Of a stretch of 64,000 nt of DNA, positions 1 through 10,547 are shown in pieces. The notes beneath the pieces were generated by a model. It ran no database searches and was not told the DNA's origin. It saw nothing but the letters and a program-made list of their open reading frames with translations. Source of the DNA: Sisyra terminalis (taxonomy: Eukaryota > Arthropoda > Insecta > Neuroptera > Sisyridae). The first letter of the stretch is position 1. Each line of letters begins with the position of its first letter. Both the position numbers and the translations under genes were made by a program. Location: contig OY292275.1 of the NCBI GenBank assembly GCA_958496175.1, positions 30,047,001 through 30,111,000 on the forward strand, given 5' to 3'.

Positions 1-199
1 ATGTATATGTAATTTACTACAAAAGCAATGATGCCGTGCGTAATCTCAATTTTGTTGTGTTAAATTGTGATAAATAAATACTAATACGAAACTAATTCAA
101 TTTTTAAAAGACAAGTTTGGCGAACGAAACGTTAAAAAATTATATACTTTTCTGATAGAGCTGGGCCTCAATATAAGAATAGATTCAATTTTTTAAATT

Positions 200-1640
200 T
201 ATTATTTCACTAAACAGATTTTGGTGTACCAGCAGAATGGCATTTCTTCAGAATGTACCACCATTCCGGAATCTTTCACCTCCATTGCCGAGCATCAACA
301 GAAAGATGACCACTCTCGACGTATCCTGGATCAACTCAAAGCGGGTCAGGAGGTCTAATCTTACGAGAGTGTCAATGGCTTGTTGATGACGAGGCGCGGA
401 AGGGACGGAAGAAGACGAATTGTAGTTCCTCCGGTTCCACGACCCATGCTCCTGCACTATTATCACGACCTGGACACGACGGGCCATTCAGGGGCCCGGA
501 AAACTCAACGTAGCCTGGCCCGCTAGTTCTGGTGGGCGGGAATGTACACCGATGTGCTGAAGTACGTTCGCCCGTTGCCCCATTGCCAAAGTGAGAAACC
601 TTCAAACTTCTTGCCACGCGGTCCATACTCGGCGCAAATTCTTTTCAAAATCTGGGAAAAGGTCTATGTTGACATCGTGGGCCCCATTACTTCTTCGGGG
701 AGTAGTAACCAATATGTTCTGACATTGGTGGATGGCTACTCGAAATGGGCGGATTTCCTCCCAACTAGGCGAGCCACCGCGGTTGTCTGCGAGCGACTGG
801 AGGAACATGTTTGGTCACGCTTTGTGCCACCCAAGACGATCGTCACGGACAACGCGCGCTTTTTCACGGACCAAAAATTCAAACAAATGTGCCTCAAGTA
901 GGAAATCCACCACGTGTGCACCACACCCTATCGCCCCCAGGCTAATCTTGCGGAGCGGTTGAACCGGGAGCTAAAACAAAAGCTGATGATTATGGTAAAT
1001 GATTGGAATCGCTCTCACCGCGATTGGGACCGATGTGTAGGGTATGTGGCCCATTCCCACAATGCCGCTCCACTCAAAGCAACTGGAACCTCTCCAGCCG
1101 AGCTTTTCCAGCCAGCCTAAACAATAGGTGGAAGCACAGGCAAGTGATCGGAAGCCCGGAGCCCCCTAAACCGGACGACGTCGGAACCACCCTGAAAAGA
1201 GCTAACCAAAAAATGGCTCGGTCCTATAACCGCAGGAGGTCCGGGGCCACCTTTTCAGTATGTCAGTTGGTGGTCCAGAAGCTGCACCACCAATCAAGGT
1301 GGGAGAGCTGGAAGTGAATAAGCTCAAGTGGCGATATTCTCCTCCACGGAGGATATTTCGCTTCACCACGGACAACAATGTGGAGTTGATAGACATTCAC
1401 GACGGAGAAACCCATTGCAGGGTGCATGTCGACCAACTCCAACCCTTCCAGTAGAGGTGAAATGAGCGGCATACTCCACCAGGCCATCCGAGACTCCTGG
1501 GGGGGGAGATCCCGTCGCCTCCCTTCTCCGCTGGGAGAGGATGTGGCGTTGCAATTGGCAATTAAGAGACACCAAATGTGGAAACGAGGAGGCGCCATTA
1601 TCGGCCTGAAAACCGGGCCGGCGGAAAACGGTCCAAGACT
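200..1640 (+). pseudogene. Ty3/gypsy integrase relic
   Basis: Translated pieces on the + strand read as the integrase end of a Ty3/gypsy Pol. Around 440-600 is an HHCC-like zinc region ending 'FWWAGMYTDV', with one cysteine lost. From 660 comes the catalytic core with 'VDIVGP' (first Asp) and 'VTDNARFF' (second Asp). An in-frame TAG sits just after the 'KQMCLK' codons (near 900), and 'YRPQANLAERLNREL' follows, where the E of 'AERLN' is in the place of the catalytic Glu. About 1260-1454 carries a short beta-rich C-terminal stretch. Stop codons and frameshifts throughout show it is dead. No LTR was recognised on either side, so the element limits are unknown. The assignment to gypsy rather than another DDE family rests on motif spacing and the HHCC region. 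Confidence 0.75.
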
Positions 1641-1791
1641 GGTAGTGGGCCCAGCACGACTGTACGGATCATCCGTAACTCTAATTTTAATTAAGGGTGA
1701 TTTGATTAATTTTAAGTATTAGTGTAAAAAAATAAGAATAATATAAGGTGTAAATATTTAATAATGTACAACAAATATAAATTAAACATAG

Positions 1792-3060
1792 TTAAAATTG
1801 CACATCTGGAGTGATTTCCCAAACTAATAATGGAGAATGTGGCGTTTTATTTTTCAACGCTTCACAATCACTACGCGGTTTATTTACACGCCTGAACTTT
1901 TTCACTTTAAATTTAGAGTAATTTATACAAGAATTAATAGTACCCATAAATACAGAGAAAAACTCATCGGGATCTTGCATTTCCAGTAAGGATAGCCGGT
2001 CATATTGTTCACTCAAATTACCAAGATGATTATAATTTAATGTGATATTATCTTTTGAAGGTTTTTCACCAACTTCAGTGCTAATTTCAACAAAAATAGG
2101 ATAGTGTTCGTAAAATGTTCGTGTAAGTGAATGACTTTATTTTATTTGAGTTTGACCTAATGAAGAATTTATCAATACAGGAACCACCGGAAGCATTAGG
2201 TCTGGTTATATCATTAAATACGGTAAGTAGCCATGATCAAGGAAGTTGGATAAAAAACTTTCTATTTTATCAGTTATTAATAAATTAATATTAAAGTCAC
2301 CAACTATTGCGTGGTTTTTGCCATGACTAGTTGAGCTGAGATAGATATCAATTTAACAAAAACGTCTTAATATCGTGACACCGATATACACCTGATATTT
2401 TAAAAACATTGTTGCCTTTCAACTTTATAATCGTAGAAATAATTGTTAGATTTCCAACTTCCTCAATCAAAATACTAGATTGTAATGCCCTTTTAACAAA
2501 CAAAACGACGCCATCGGCTTTGTTTATTGTACAATGGTTATAGCAGCAGTAGTAATCTTCGAGCGCAAAGAAAATGTAGCAGAGTAGATCCAGGTCTCCG
2601 TACATATAATAATACCTGGCTTAGTACATTAACTCATTTAGTACATAATAGTTGCTCGATGTTTTCAACTGCTTGGTCTATAGTATTGAGCGTATCAATG
2701 TTATTGACTTTTTTTTCCTCATTAACTGTCATATTAGATAGCATATCTTCAGAATCATCATGTATTGTAGGTAACTTTTTGTGTTGAGACTCCTTAGTGT
2801 TACGGTTTTGAGGTATCAACGTTCTTATTCCTGAGGTTTGTGGTGATAACTCATTTGCAGCTTTTGCTCCTTCATTTTTTTCAGCCATTCACATTTCTAT
2901 TTGTTTTTTAAATCGTCTTTAGATGTTCTAATATCTATTTCTTTCGATGAAAATGGCTTATCATTGTATTGTATTAACGAACCGTTAGCCACATTACTAT
3001 CGTCACTTGATATTATTAACGAAATACTTGAATCTGAGTTATCATTCGTTTGTAGAGATT
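1792..3060 (-). pseudogene. Non-LTR retrotransposon (LINE) endonuclease relic
   Basis: Read on the minus strand, 2888-2634 gives a charged ORF1-like or N-terminal piece. 2605-2348 then gives part of an APE-type endonuclease ('KADGVVLFVKRALQSS', 'FKISGVYRCHD'), and in a shifted frame near 2300 'GDFNINL', the conserved GDFN motif of LINE endonucleases. 2016-1792 continues as a 74-residue hydrophilic stretch that could be the linker between endonuclease and reverse transcriptase. Several frameshifts and stops interrupt it, and no reverse transcriptase is present. The family looks CR1- or Daphne-like, but the clade cannot be fixed from this fragment. A poly-T run at about 3067-3083 lies at its upstream side. 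Confidence 0.6.
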
Positions 3061-3392
3061 ATCTATTTTTTTTTTTTTTTTTTTGATGTGCCGGTAGTTG
3101 TTGCATGTAGCTCGGTGTTTGTTAGCTATGCAAAAATATAAATTTTTAGAAATTATTCTTAAAATAACACTAAATACTGTTTAATGATTAGAAAATAAAT
3201 TATACACCAGAAAATAATTAACATTAAATTAAAAGATTTAACAGAAATTTATTATCTATTATTCTTTTTTTATAACTAAATCGGATAAAAATATTTCAAT
3301 TCTAATTCCTTTAATTTTTCACAAGTGCATTTTTTTTGTTTTGTTTTTTAATTAATTTTTATCCTAAGAAGCACAATTAAAATTCTTTTTTT
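3061..3392. other. A+T-rich spacer, no gene seen
   Basis: Homopolymer T runs (3067-3083) and A/T-rich sequence. No coding signal, hairpin or repeat copy was recognised apart from the repeat that starts at about 3393. Confidence 0.6.
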
Positions 3393-3645
3393 ACAACGCC
3401 TGCTCTGGACGTTGACTTTTCGAGCGCTGTGTCACCTTCGAAATACACAATAACCGCATACTTGACTCTAAGTGTTTCTTAAACGCACATGTTCGGTTAA
3501 ATATGACATAAGTGCACATATTCCACCTAAACTATGCGACTATAGAAATATAACCTTACGAACACAGTCTGTACTTGACTCGCTCACTTTATTAAAGACT
3601 ACTGAAACCGATGCCGCGACAATAACTTACTTTTTGTCGTTCATC
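3393..3645 (-). repeat. Dispersed repeat, copy 1 (inverted copy at 30.6-30.9 kb)
   Basis: The reverse complement aligns over its whole length with 30649-30922. Both share the end 'GCGTTGTAAAAAAA' and the sequence around 'AGACTGTGTTCGTAAGGTTA', and both have the small inner hairpin 'CGACAA..TTGTCG'. By eye they differ only by scattered substitutions and a few short indels. The flanks differ. This copy lacks the opposite terminal repeat that copy 2 shows, so it is probably truncated at its 3645 side. Confidence 0.75.
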
Positions 3646-3770
3646 TAAATCGTATACTAAAGACAAGTGAATCAGTTCTAACCCTCATTTATTTGCATCG
3701 CAACGCGGAGTTGTGTCAAACACAAAAAAGACAGTGTCATTAAAAAGTGCTAAATAAAAAATTAAAGACA

Positions 3771-4306
3771 ATGGGTGACTTATCAATATTTTCAACTCCA
3801 TCTGAACTAGTTGAATCAGCTAAAAGTGCAACGACAAATTTATTACCAGAAGTGTCAAAATAAAAATACATGAATATTTACAATAAATTTATGGCTTGGA
3901 GAACAAACAAAAATGCGACTTCATTTTCCGAAAACGTTTTATTAGCATATTTTAATAACTTATCATCAACATTGAAACTTTTGAAGATTCTGGGACTGAC
4001 CTAACAACAATAAAAAGACACAGAGGGTGGCAGTCCAACAAATTAGCAGAGGGATACATAGAAGACTCACTTAAAAATAAACAAAAAATTGTCGAACAAA
4101 TAGGACAAAACATCTCTCAACTCTAAGGAATATCCAAGTATCATCAGCTGATACGACTACGACTGTTCAAGAACAAGGCAATCAAAGTGATGTTTATGAA
4201 GAAAACGAAAATTTAGGAATACCTCCGTCAAAAAAATTAAAACCCGACTCAACTAATCTTATTAATACAAACGGACCACTATCACAAATCAACAATAATT
4301 CCACTA
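3771..4306 (+). pseudogene. Crypton-like tyrosine recombinase relic, part 1
   Basis: From the ATG at 3771, the translation resembles insect Crypton-derived tyrosine recombinases. It starts with an N-terminal SAM-like region ('YNKFMAWRTNKNATSFSENV', about 3870-3950). After an internal deletion and a frameshift comes the C-terminal catalytic signature 'KRHRGWQSNKLAEGY' (near 4010-4060), where H and the final Tyr correspond to the histidine and tyrosine nucleophile of the family. Most of the catalytic core between these is missing, and stops occur near 3860 and 4123. The reading frame is then cut by a Tigger transposon at 4307 and resumes at 6780. Confidence 0.6.
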
Positions 4307-6777
4307 CAGGTACCCCTTGTATAACACGGTTTTGTACAACCCGGTTTCGCTCTTACACGTTCGTAAAAATGCGACAAACCTTTTATATAACACGGTATTC
4401 TATAACACGGTTTTCATTTTACTTTTTCATTTAAATGAGAAAACCCTCGTACATATACCATTCAAATCAAAATTTTCAATTTTTTTTGCACAAAACTATG
4501 CTATGTGTAGAAAAGAATGTGACAGAATGTTGGAGTATTGGAGAAAATTCATTTTCCAGTTGACAACACTGGAGAAATGTTTATTTTCTCTATGATCGCC
4601 GTTTAAGGTTATGTTCACGAACAGATCCTGGTGAATAACATTAATTCGGAGATTAAGAAATTCGTTCTTGTAAGCTTTTTGGTACGTATTTAATACTGAT
4701 TTTTGTCGTTTAAAAAAGTACATTTGTTATTTTTCCGAAGTTACTTTATATTCCTAAGCCAAATGATGTCTGAGAAAAGAAAAACAAACTTCAAAAGAAA
4801 ATTCATTTCATTGGAGACGAAAATAAAAATTCTGGATTCACTCCTGGAGGGAAAAAAACATGTGAAATCGCAAAAACATTTAATTTGAATGAGTCGTCTG
4901 TCCGAACTATTAAAAATAATGAAGACAATATCAGAAAAGCTGTTATGGCTGAATCTTCGATATCGGCAAAATATTCAGCTCGTTCGAGGCCTATAATAAT
5001 GGAGAAAATGGAAAAAGGACTCAGCATCTGGATTGAAGATTGTTGTGCGAAAGGGATACCGCTGAGCAGCAATGCTATTCAAGCAAAATCTTTGAAAATT
5101 TACAACGAACTCGAAGAAAAGGGAGAATCTCCTGTGATCCCCAACTTTATGGCAAGTAAAGGTTGGTTTGAGAATTTTAAGAAACGATCCGCGATACATA
5201 GCGTACGAATTCAAGGAGAATCTGCTTCAGCAGATCATGAAGCAGGTAGAACGTATCCAGAAAAAATCCAAAACATAATTTCCGAAGAAGGATATACATA
5301 TGACCAAGTATTTAATGCAGACGAAACGGGACTTTGGTGGAAAAGAATGCCCAAACGAACATTTTTGTCGAAAGAAGAAAGAAGTACACCAGGTTTCAAG
5401 GTATCCAAGGATCGCATAACGTTACTTCTATGCAGCAACGCATCAGGTGATTGGATGACTAAGCCTTTGTTAGTTTACCGGTCCTTGAATCCTAGAGCAC
5501 TGAAAAACGTTGATAAGAACAGATTACCGGTACATTGGAGAGCAAACTCCAAAGCTTGGGTGACAGGGAAATTATTCGAAGACTGGTTTCTCAACTGTTT
5601 CGAACCAGAGGTTGAAAAGTATTTAAAACATAAAAATTTGGATTTTAAAGGTTTGTTGTTGGTAGATAACGCTCCTGGTCATCCGCCGAATTTGAGTCAT
5701 CCAAACGTCAGAATCGAGTTTTTACCTCCGAATACTACTTCATTGATTCAACATTTGGATCAAGGTATCATTTATACTTTCAAGATGTATTACATAAGAC
5801 GATCATTCTAATGGATTTTAGACAAAATTGATTCGAAATCAGTCGATGTAATGAAGGCTTGGAAGGAGTTTTCAATAAAAACTTGTATCGAAATTATTTC
5901 ATCTTCGATAAAAGAATTGAAAAAATCAACTTTGAATCAATGCTGGAAAAAGCTATTGCCCGCATCAGTGGAAAATTCGCAAGAATCCCCAGAAAATGAG
6001 ATTGGGGGAATAATTCAACTGGCTCAATCAATCGGGGGTGAGGGTTTTGTCGACATGGATGTTAATGACATTGAAGATCTTTTAGAGGAGGAAGAATTTG
6101 ATGAAGCCGATTTGATAGAAATGGCATCCGGAACTTTCGATCCCCGTCTTGATCCAAACGATTCTGACGAAGTTACGATATGTGAGCCTACTAATTTTAC
6201 TTTGAAAAAGTTACTTTAAAAAGTTTACTTTGAAGGATTGACTTTAGCAAAAAGTCTAGAAACGTTTTTTATGATCGAAGACCCTTGTGGTGAAAGATCA
6301 CTGAAGTTCAAAAGGCAGCTAGAAAATATTTTATCTCCCTACAACGAAATTTACAGTGATCTTCTAAAGAACAGTAAACAGTCAAAAATTTCAGATTTTT
6401 TGAAGAAGCCGTCAGAAAATGATAGGAATTCTAATGTAGAAATCGATTTCGAAGATGATGATGAAAATCCTGATGTGGGAACAGATTCCGAAGATGATGA
6501 TGAAATAGTTCGACCAAGAAAACGCTCTCGCCTCATGGTTGCTTATAGTGATGAAGAGGAATTGTAGTGAAATTAAACTTACTTCCTATTTTTGTGTCAA
6601 TTTTACTTGATAACTCAATTAAAAATGTTTGATTTCATAAATGAAATTTTGATTTTCACAAGATTTGGGAACGCAATCCTCTATTTTGCATATGTATTCT
6701 TAGTCTCGTAAAACACGGTTTTATATTACACGCGATTTGCTTGGAACCTATCTACCGTGTTATACAAGGGATACCTG
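4307..6777 (+). mobile_element. Tigger/pogo-type DNA transposon, 2471 bp
   Basis: Both ends are visible. The left end 'CAGGTACCCCTTGTATAACA' is matched by the reverse complement of the right end 'TATACAAGGGATACCTG', giving terminal inverted repeats of about 23 bp with one mismatch. The element is flanked by TA at 4305-4306 and 6778-6779, the duplicated target dinucleotide of the Tc1/mariner-pogo superfamily. Further copies of a 'acacggtttt' motif lie inside both ends. It interrupts the Crypton relic. Confidence 0.9.
4763..6567 (+). pseudogene. Tigger/pogo (jerky-like) transposase, frameshifted
   Basis: The ATG at 4763 opens a CENP-B-type N-terminal helix-turn-helix ('KFISLETKIKILDSLLEG'). 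A frameshift near 4855 moves the reading to the main block from 4885 (no ATG there). That block has a second DNA-binding domain ('SKGWFENFKKR') and the DDE_1 catalytic domain: 'FNADETGLWW' (D1), 'LLLVDNAPGHPP' (D2) and 'LDQGIIYTFK' (D3). A TAA at about 5809-5811, a stop at 6217-6219 and frame breaks follow. The C-terminus is acidic with a basic 'RPRKRSR' segment near 6510-6530. All three catalytic Asp residues survive, but the gene as it stands cannot make a full protein. Confidence 0.85.
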
Positions 6778-6882
6778 TATGAATGAAACAGTTGATTTAT
6801 CTTCTAATATTAAATTTCCCGGTAAAAACGTCATTCTTACTTTGAACAATTGTTCAAATGTATCATTTCATTTCACTGAATA
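6778..6882 (+). pseudogene. Crypton-like relic, part 2 (C-terminal tail)
   Basis: Immediately after the right TA of the Tigger element, an open frame ('MNETVDLSSNIKFPG', then 'LNNCSNVSFHF') runs to a TAA near 6880. It continues the frame interrupted at 4306. Tails rich in Asn, Ser and hydrophobic residues of this kind follow the tyrosine in the Crypton-like insect proteins. The assignment depends on the match of part 1. Confidence 0.5.
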
Positions 6883-7345
6883 AAATGATTGAAGATCAAT
6901 CGTATTAATTAGAAAAATAATTTTGAGTCTCATATTTTTACCAGAAATTAACTTATTACGTTTTCTTTACCGTCGATTTTTTTTTTTTTTGAACATTTGC
7001 TTTATTAAATTTCTTCCTTTGGCTTGTTAAATACTCTAAATTAGAGTCACATGGGATAACTGTACGCAGCGGGTAAGTGTACGCAGTGAGCTGTGTGTGA
7101 GTTCTACAGTTGACTGTTGACCAAAACATAATACATTAAGTTCGTATTTGAGAGCTGAGTATACGTACTCCGCCACGCGTTCGTCGCGCCATCCTGTGGC
7201 TAGTTACGAGACACTTGTTTTTGTACAGATTTCTTTTTTTTTTGTCCAAATTCCTGAACGTGATAAAAGTATACAGTAAGGCTGAGGGAATCAGCAAAGT
7301 TATTGTTGATAAGAGAAACTTATTCATATTTGATCTAAATCTACA
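6883..7345. other. Spacer without recognised gene
   Basis: A+T-rich with poly-T (6979-6990, 7226-7242). A short more balanced patch at about 7060-7210 includes 'cgccacgcgttcgtcgcgcc'. No ORF of interest, no repeat partner in the window and no RNA gene was recognised. Confidence 0.5.
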
Positions 7346-7472
7346 TGTGTATACAATATATAAAATATATTGCAGTTCAATTTATGTAGTATAATTTAAC
7401 ACAATAATATACAAAATCAATACAATAATATACAAATTTAATATAATAATATACAAATTTAATATAATAATA
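7346..7472 (-). repeat. Penelope pseudo-LTR, 3' copy
   Basis: Identical over 127 bp to 10146-10272. It is made of A/T-rich units with repeated 'aatataataatatacaaatt' blocks and begins with TGTGTATAC on the + strand. On this side the sequence continues into the hammerhead-like motif and the ORF end. Confidence 0.9.
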
Positions 7473-7544
7473 TATAAACTCAATATAATAATATTTAAAA
7501 AATCATACCTCCAACATAAATTTGAACAGAAGTTCAAACAAAAA

Positions 7545-7605
7545 TATTCGTGACGTATTACCCAGATACGTATTTCGATTGCCAAGCAATCTTCATCAGT
7601 GGTCA
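7545..7605 (-). ncRNA. Hammerhead-like ribozyme core in Penelope 3' repeat
   Basis: On the minus strand CTGATGA (7599-7593) is followed by one unpaired A, a perfect 6-bp stem II (GATTGC-TTG-GCAATC, 7591-7577) and GAAA (7576-7573). Next comes a possible stem III (ACGTAT with ATACGT) ending in GTC at 7554-7552, the usual cleavage triplet. The two conserved core boxes and stem II are seen directly. Stem I is weak or absent by eye. Penelope elements are known to carry hammerhead ribozymes in their pseudo-LTRs, which supports the call. Activity is not shown. Confidence 0.6.
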
Positions 7606-7619
7606 TCGAGTAGCTTGGA

Positions 7620-10097
7620 TCACTCCGTAACTTCTATGTGATGATTCACAAAATAATCACGGATTGACCTCAATTTATATGTCGTGCCTTTCTCTTTTTG
7701 CGATGTGGTTATGGAGGGGGGTGTGTTCCCAAATTTCTTTACTTTCACCAAATCCTTCGTAAGCAACCCGAAAAGTGCCGAATTTTGAATTGGACCATTC
7801 TCCCAATTTAGTACCTTTCCCTTTCTCTTAACAATTTCTATGCTTTCGAGTGCATCCAATCTGTTTGTGCGGTGAACATTTTTTAGAAGTCTAACTTCTG
7901 CAAATGTATGCCCTGTTTCCAGTGCATGTTCTGCCACACATGATTTTTCCACTCTTGCATATTTTATGTTTGCCAGATGTTCCTTATACCTAACCCCTAT
8001 TTGTCTTCTAGTCTGACCGACGTAGCTTTTATCACAGCCCGTGCAAGGGATTTCATAAATTCCTGATTTTTGTATGTCCGGAATTTTATCTTTGGAACCA
8101 TTGAAAAATCCACCCAACTTTTTGGTTGTATATCCCGCCTTTATTCCAAACTGTTTCCATATCCTTTCGATTTTTTGGGAAATCCCTGGATAATAAGTTA
8201 ACACAGACCAACGGTCTTCTGGTCCTTCCATCGTTCGTAAAGTGGTTACTGATAATTTTTTCCTCCAAAGAGCCCTTTTGAGAATTCTGTCTACAATTTT
8301 GGTAGAGTATCCATTAAAGGTCGCCACACCTTTAATGTATTCTAATTCTTTTGTGAACAGATTCTTTGCCAGAGGTACATTTACGAGTCGGTTTATCAAG
8401 GAATGGAAAACAGCCAGTTTATGGCTATTATGACATACGGATTCAGCCATAACATATCTATCTACATGTGTTGGTTTTCTATAGATGTCAAAAACCAGGT
8501 TGCCCTGGTTTCTGGTTATTTTCAAGTCTAAGAATGGTAAACTACCATCTTTTTCTCTTTCTACCGTAAATGTTATGCCAGGCTGTATTGCGTTAAGATA
8601 ATCCAAGAACTTGTCCGGATCTATTGTCCCTTCATTATAAATAGCAAAAACGTCGTCAACATATCTGTACCAAACCCTAGGAAAATTATCACAATTTCGT
8701 TTCGCCTGCAGTTCGAAGTTGCTCATAAACAAATTTGCCAAGAACGGTGACAAAGGATTGCCCATGGCCGTGCCTTGTGTTTGTCGGTAATATGAACCTC
8801 TGAATTGAAAAATAGTTTGGTTCATGCAATGTTTTGTTAATCTAACATATTCATCTAACTCTGGTTGTGGGATATTGTTCTTTTTTAACCAAATTTCTAA
8901 CAAAACCATTGTTAAACTGATAGGAACACTAGGGAACAGAGCACTAACATCAAAAGATATCAAACGTTCCGTGTCTTTTAGTTTAACGTCTTTGATTCTT
9001 TCTACCAAATCCAAATTATTTTTTATTGAAAAACCTTCAGGTGCCCTTAAGTTGTTGAAACGTTTAGATAACCATTTGGCCAATAAGTACGTCGGAGCGT
9101 TCATACCCGCAACAATAGGACGCATTTGATTGCCTGGTTTGTGTATTTTCGGTAAGCAATACAATCTGGGTACTGATGGATTTGAGAGTTGTAGGTTTAA
9201 ACGGTCACTTTTCTCTACTAGATTTTTACAACTAGCGAGAGCCTCCTTGACATCACGAATCATCCCCGGTAGAGGATCTTTTGTGATTCTGATGTAAGGA
9301 CCTTCCTCCAGCAGTTTCCCAACTCTACCATCATAGTCATCTTTATCCATTATGACTATGCAATTTCCCTTGTCTGCTTTTGTATAAAACACATTTTTTG
9401 ATTTTAAATTTTTAACCATTTTATTATCGTTGTCTTTATGTTTTACACCAGTAAATTTCTGCACTACATTTAAACAACTGCGCCTAATGTACTGTTTTTC
9501 CTCATCTGGCAAACTCTTGATTGCAGATTCAACATCTACAATCAATTGTTCAGTTGGGATAGTACATGGAGCCGGAGAGAATTTCAATCCTCTTTCGAGG
9601 TATTTCAATTCTTGGTCCGAAAATTTGGTTTTAGATAGGTTAGTTACGAGGTTTTGCGTATGGAATTCTGTATCAGCTTTCCTTTGTGTCCCTTTATTTG
9701 TTTTCAAAGTTTTGAATTTCCTTTTCAGTTTTATATGCTTGAGCTGCAATTTATGCTCAATCACCCTGTACATATGACGGGTTTTTTCAAGCATAAGTTC
9801 AAAATCCAGATTATTAAGTTTGGCGGTCAACTCCAAACTTAATCTGTATGCCTGTAGTTCTAATTCACTGCGTTTGCTGAACAGAGCCCTTATCTCCCAC
9901 TTCAACCATTTAAGTTTAGCTGCTTCGACAGCCTTGTTTGCCCTTTCATTGTTTTTTGGTCCCTTTAACGAAATGAATTTCGGAAACACCCCTTCTCCTT
10001 TACATCTTTGCAAGAAAGATATATCGGCTGACAATGACTTGATTGCCATAGTAGTTTTGTGAAATTTATTGAACAGCGTTTGTGGCCCTGCTGCCAT
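7620..10097 (-). CDS. Penelope reverse transcriptase with GIY-YIG endonuclease
   Basis: An uninterrupted 825-residue ORF starting at ATG (10097). The first 200 residues are basic and coiled-coil-like. The reverse transcriptase follows: 'FYTKADKGNCIVIMDKDDY' (about 235), 'KIHKPGNQMRPIVAG', 'SFDVSALFPSVPI' (motif A Asp), 'QGTAMGNPLSPFLANLFM' (motif B) and 'WYRYVDDVFAIY' (YVDD active site, about 490). The C-terminal part has the GIY-YIG endonuclease: 'SGIYEIPCTGCDKSYVGQTR' with the arginine and 'YKEHLANIK' downstream. Length and order match single-ORF Penelope elements that prime at endonuclease-cut DNA. No stop or frameshift is seen, so this copy could be functional. A CCHH-type zinc motif characteristic of some PLE endonucleases ('CTGCD') is present. 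Confidence 0.93.
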   Translation of the reverse strand: MAAGPQTLFNKFHKTTMAIKSLSADISFLQRCKGEGVFPKFISLKGPKNNERANKAVEAAKLKWLKWEIRALFSKRSELELQAYRLSLELTAKLNNLDFELMLEKTRHMYRVIEHKLQLKHIKLKRKFKTLKTNKGTQRKADTEFHTQNLVTNLSKTKFSDQELKYLERGLKFSPAPCTIPTEQLIVDVESAIKSLPDEEKQYIRRSCLNVVQKFTGVKHKDNDNKMVKNLKSKNVFYTKADKGNCIVIMDKDDYDGRVGKLLEEGPYIRITKDPLPGMIRDVKEALASCKNLVEKSDRLNLQLSNPSVPRLYCLPKIHKPGNQMRPIVAGMNAPTYLLAKWLSKRFNNLRAPEGFSIKNNLDLVERIKDVKLKDTERLISFDVSALFPSVPISLTMVLLEIWLKKNNIPQPELDEYVRLTKHCMNQTIFQFRGSYYRQTQGTAMGNPLSPFLANLFMSNFELQAKRNCDNFPRVWYRYVDDVFAIYNEGTIDPDKFLDYLNAIQPGITFTVEREKDGSLPFLDLKITRNQGNLVFDIYRKPTHVDRYVMAESVCHNSHKLAVFHSLINRLVNVPLAKNLFTKELEYIKGVATFNGYSTKIVDRILKRALWRKKLSVTTLRTMEGPEDRWSVLTYYPGISQKIERIWKQFGIKAGYTTKKLGGFFNGSKDKIPDIQKSGIYEIPCTGCDKSYVGQTRRQIGVRYKEHLANIKYARVEKSCVAEHALETGHTFAEVRLLKNVHRTNRLDALESIEIVKRKGKVLNWENGPIQNSALFGLLTKDLVKVKKFGNTPPSITTSQKEKGTTYKLRSIRDYFVNHHIEVTE

Positions 10098-10145
10098 TGT
10101 GTATAATCCAAATAAGATTTTTTCGCTGACTTTGAACAGTTATAC

Positions 10146-10272
10146 TGTGTATACAATATATAAAATATATTGCAGTTCAATTTATGTAGTATAATTTAAC
10201 ACAATAATATACAAAATCAATACAATAATATACAAATTTAATATAATAATATACAAATTTAATATAATAATA
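10146..10272 (-). repeat. Penelope pseudo-LTR, 5' copy (truncated)
   Basis: The same 127 bp as 7346-7472. It ends at 10272, where the next bases (aaaattattta) no longer match, so the ribozyme-bearing part of the repeat is absent here. Confidence 0.88.
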
Positions 10273-10547
10273 AAATTATTTATAATTATTTATAAAGATA
10301 GCAAAATTATAACTTTTCATTGATGTCGCTATGATACCAAAAATATATCTTTTCAATGAATCTATCATAACCTCAACTTATCATCAGATGTTATTCATAA
10401 TCTATAATACCAATGTTTATTTACTGTCTATATATGTACTAATCCCTAAAATAATTTACTCTCTGACTTACAATAATCTCACTTATTATAATATTATATA
10501 TTATTATATTATAGTATTTACCTCTTAAAAACAATAAAAAAAATAAA

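Larger units (their letters stand above)
7346..10272 (-). mobile_element. Penelope-like element (PLE), about 2.9 kb
   Basis: A minus-strand RT/GIY-YIG ORF (7620-10097) is bracketed by a 127-bp direct repeat, 7346-7472 and 10146-10272, offset by exactly 2800 bp and identical by eye. Long direct repeats of this kind (pseudo-LTRs) are typical of Penelope elements, which arise from partial tandem copies. The copy at the 5' side (10146-10272) stops part way through the repeat that continues to 7619 at the 3' side, as expected for 5' truncation. The 3' repeat also carries a hammerhead-like core. The intact ORF and identical repeats suggest a young copy. Confidence 0.9.

Noticed and set aside
9430..9842. 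Plus-strand ORFs of 115 and 62 codons
   Set aside because: Antisense shadows of the Penelope ORF N-terminus.
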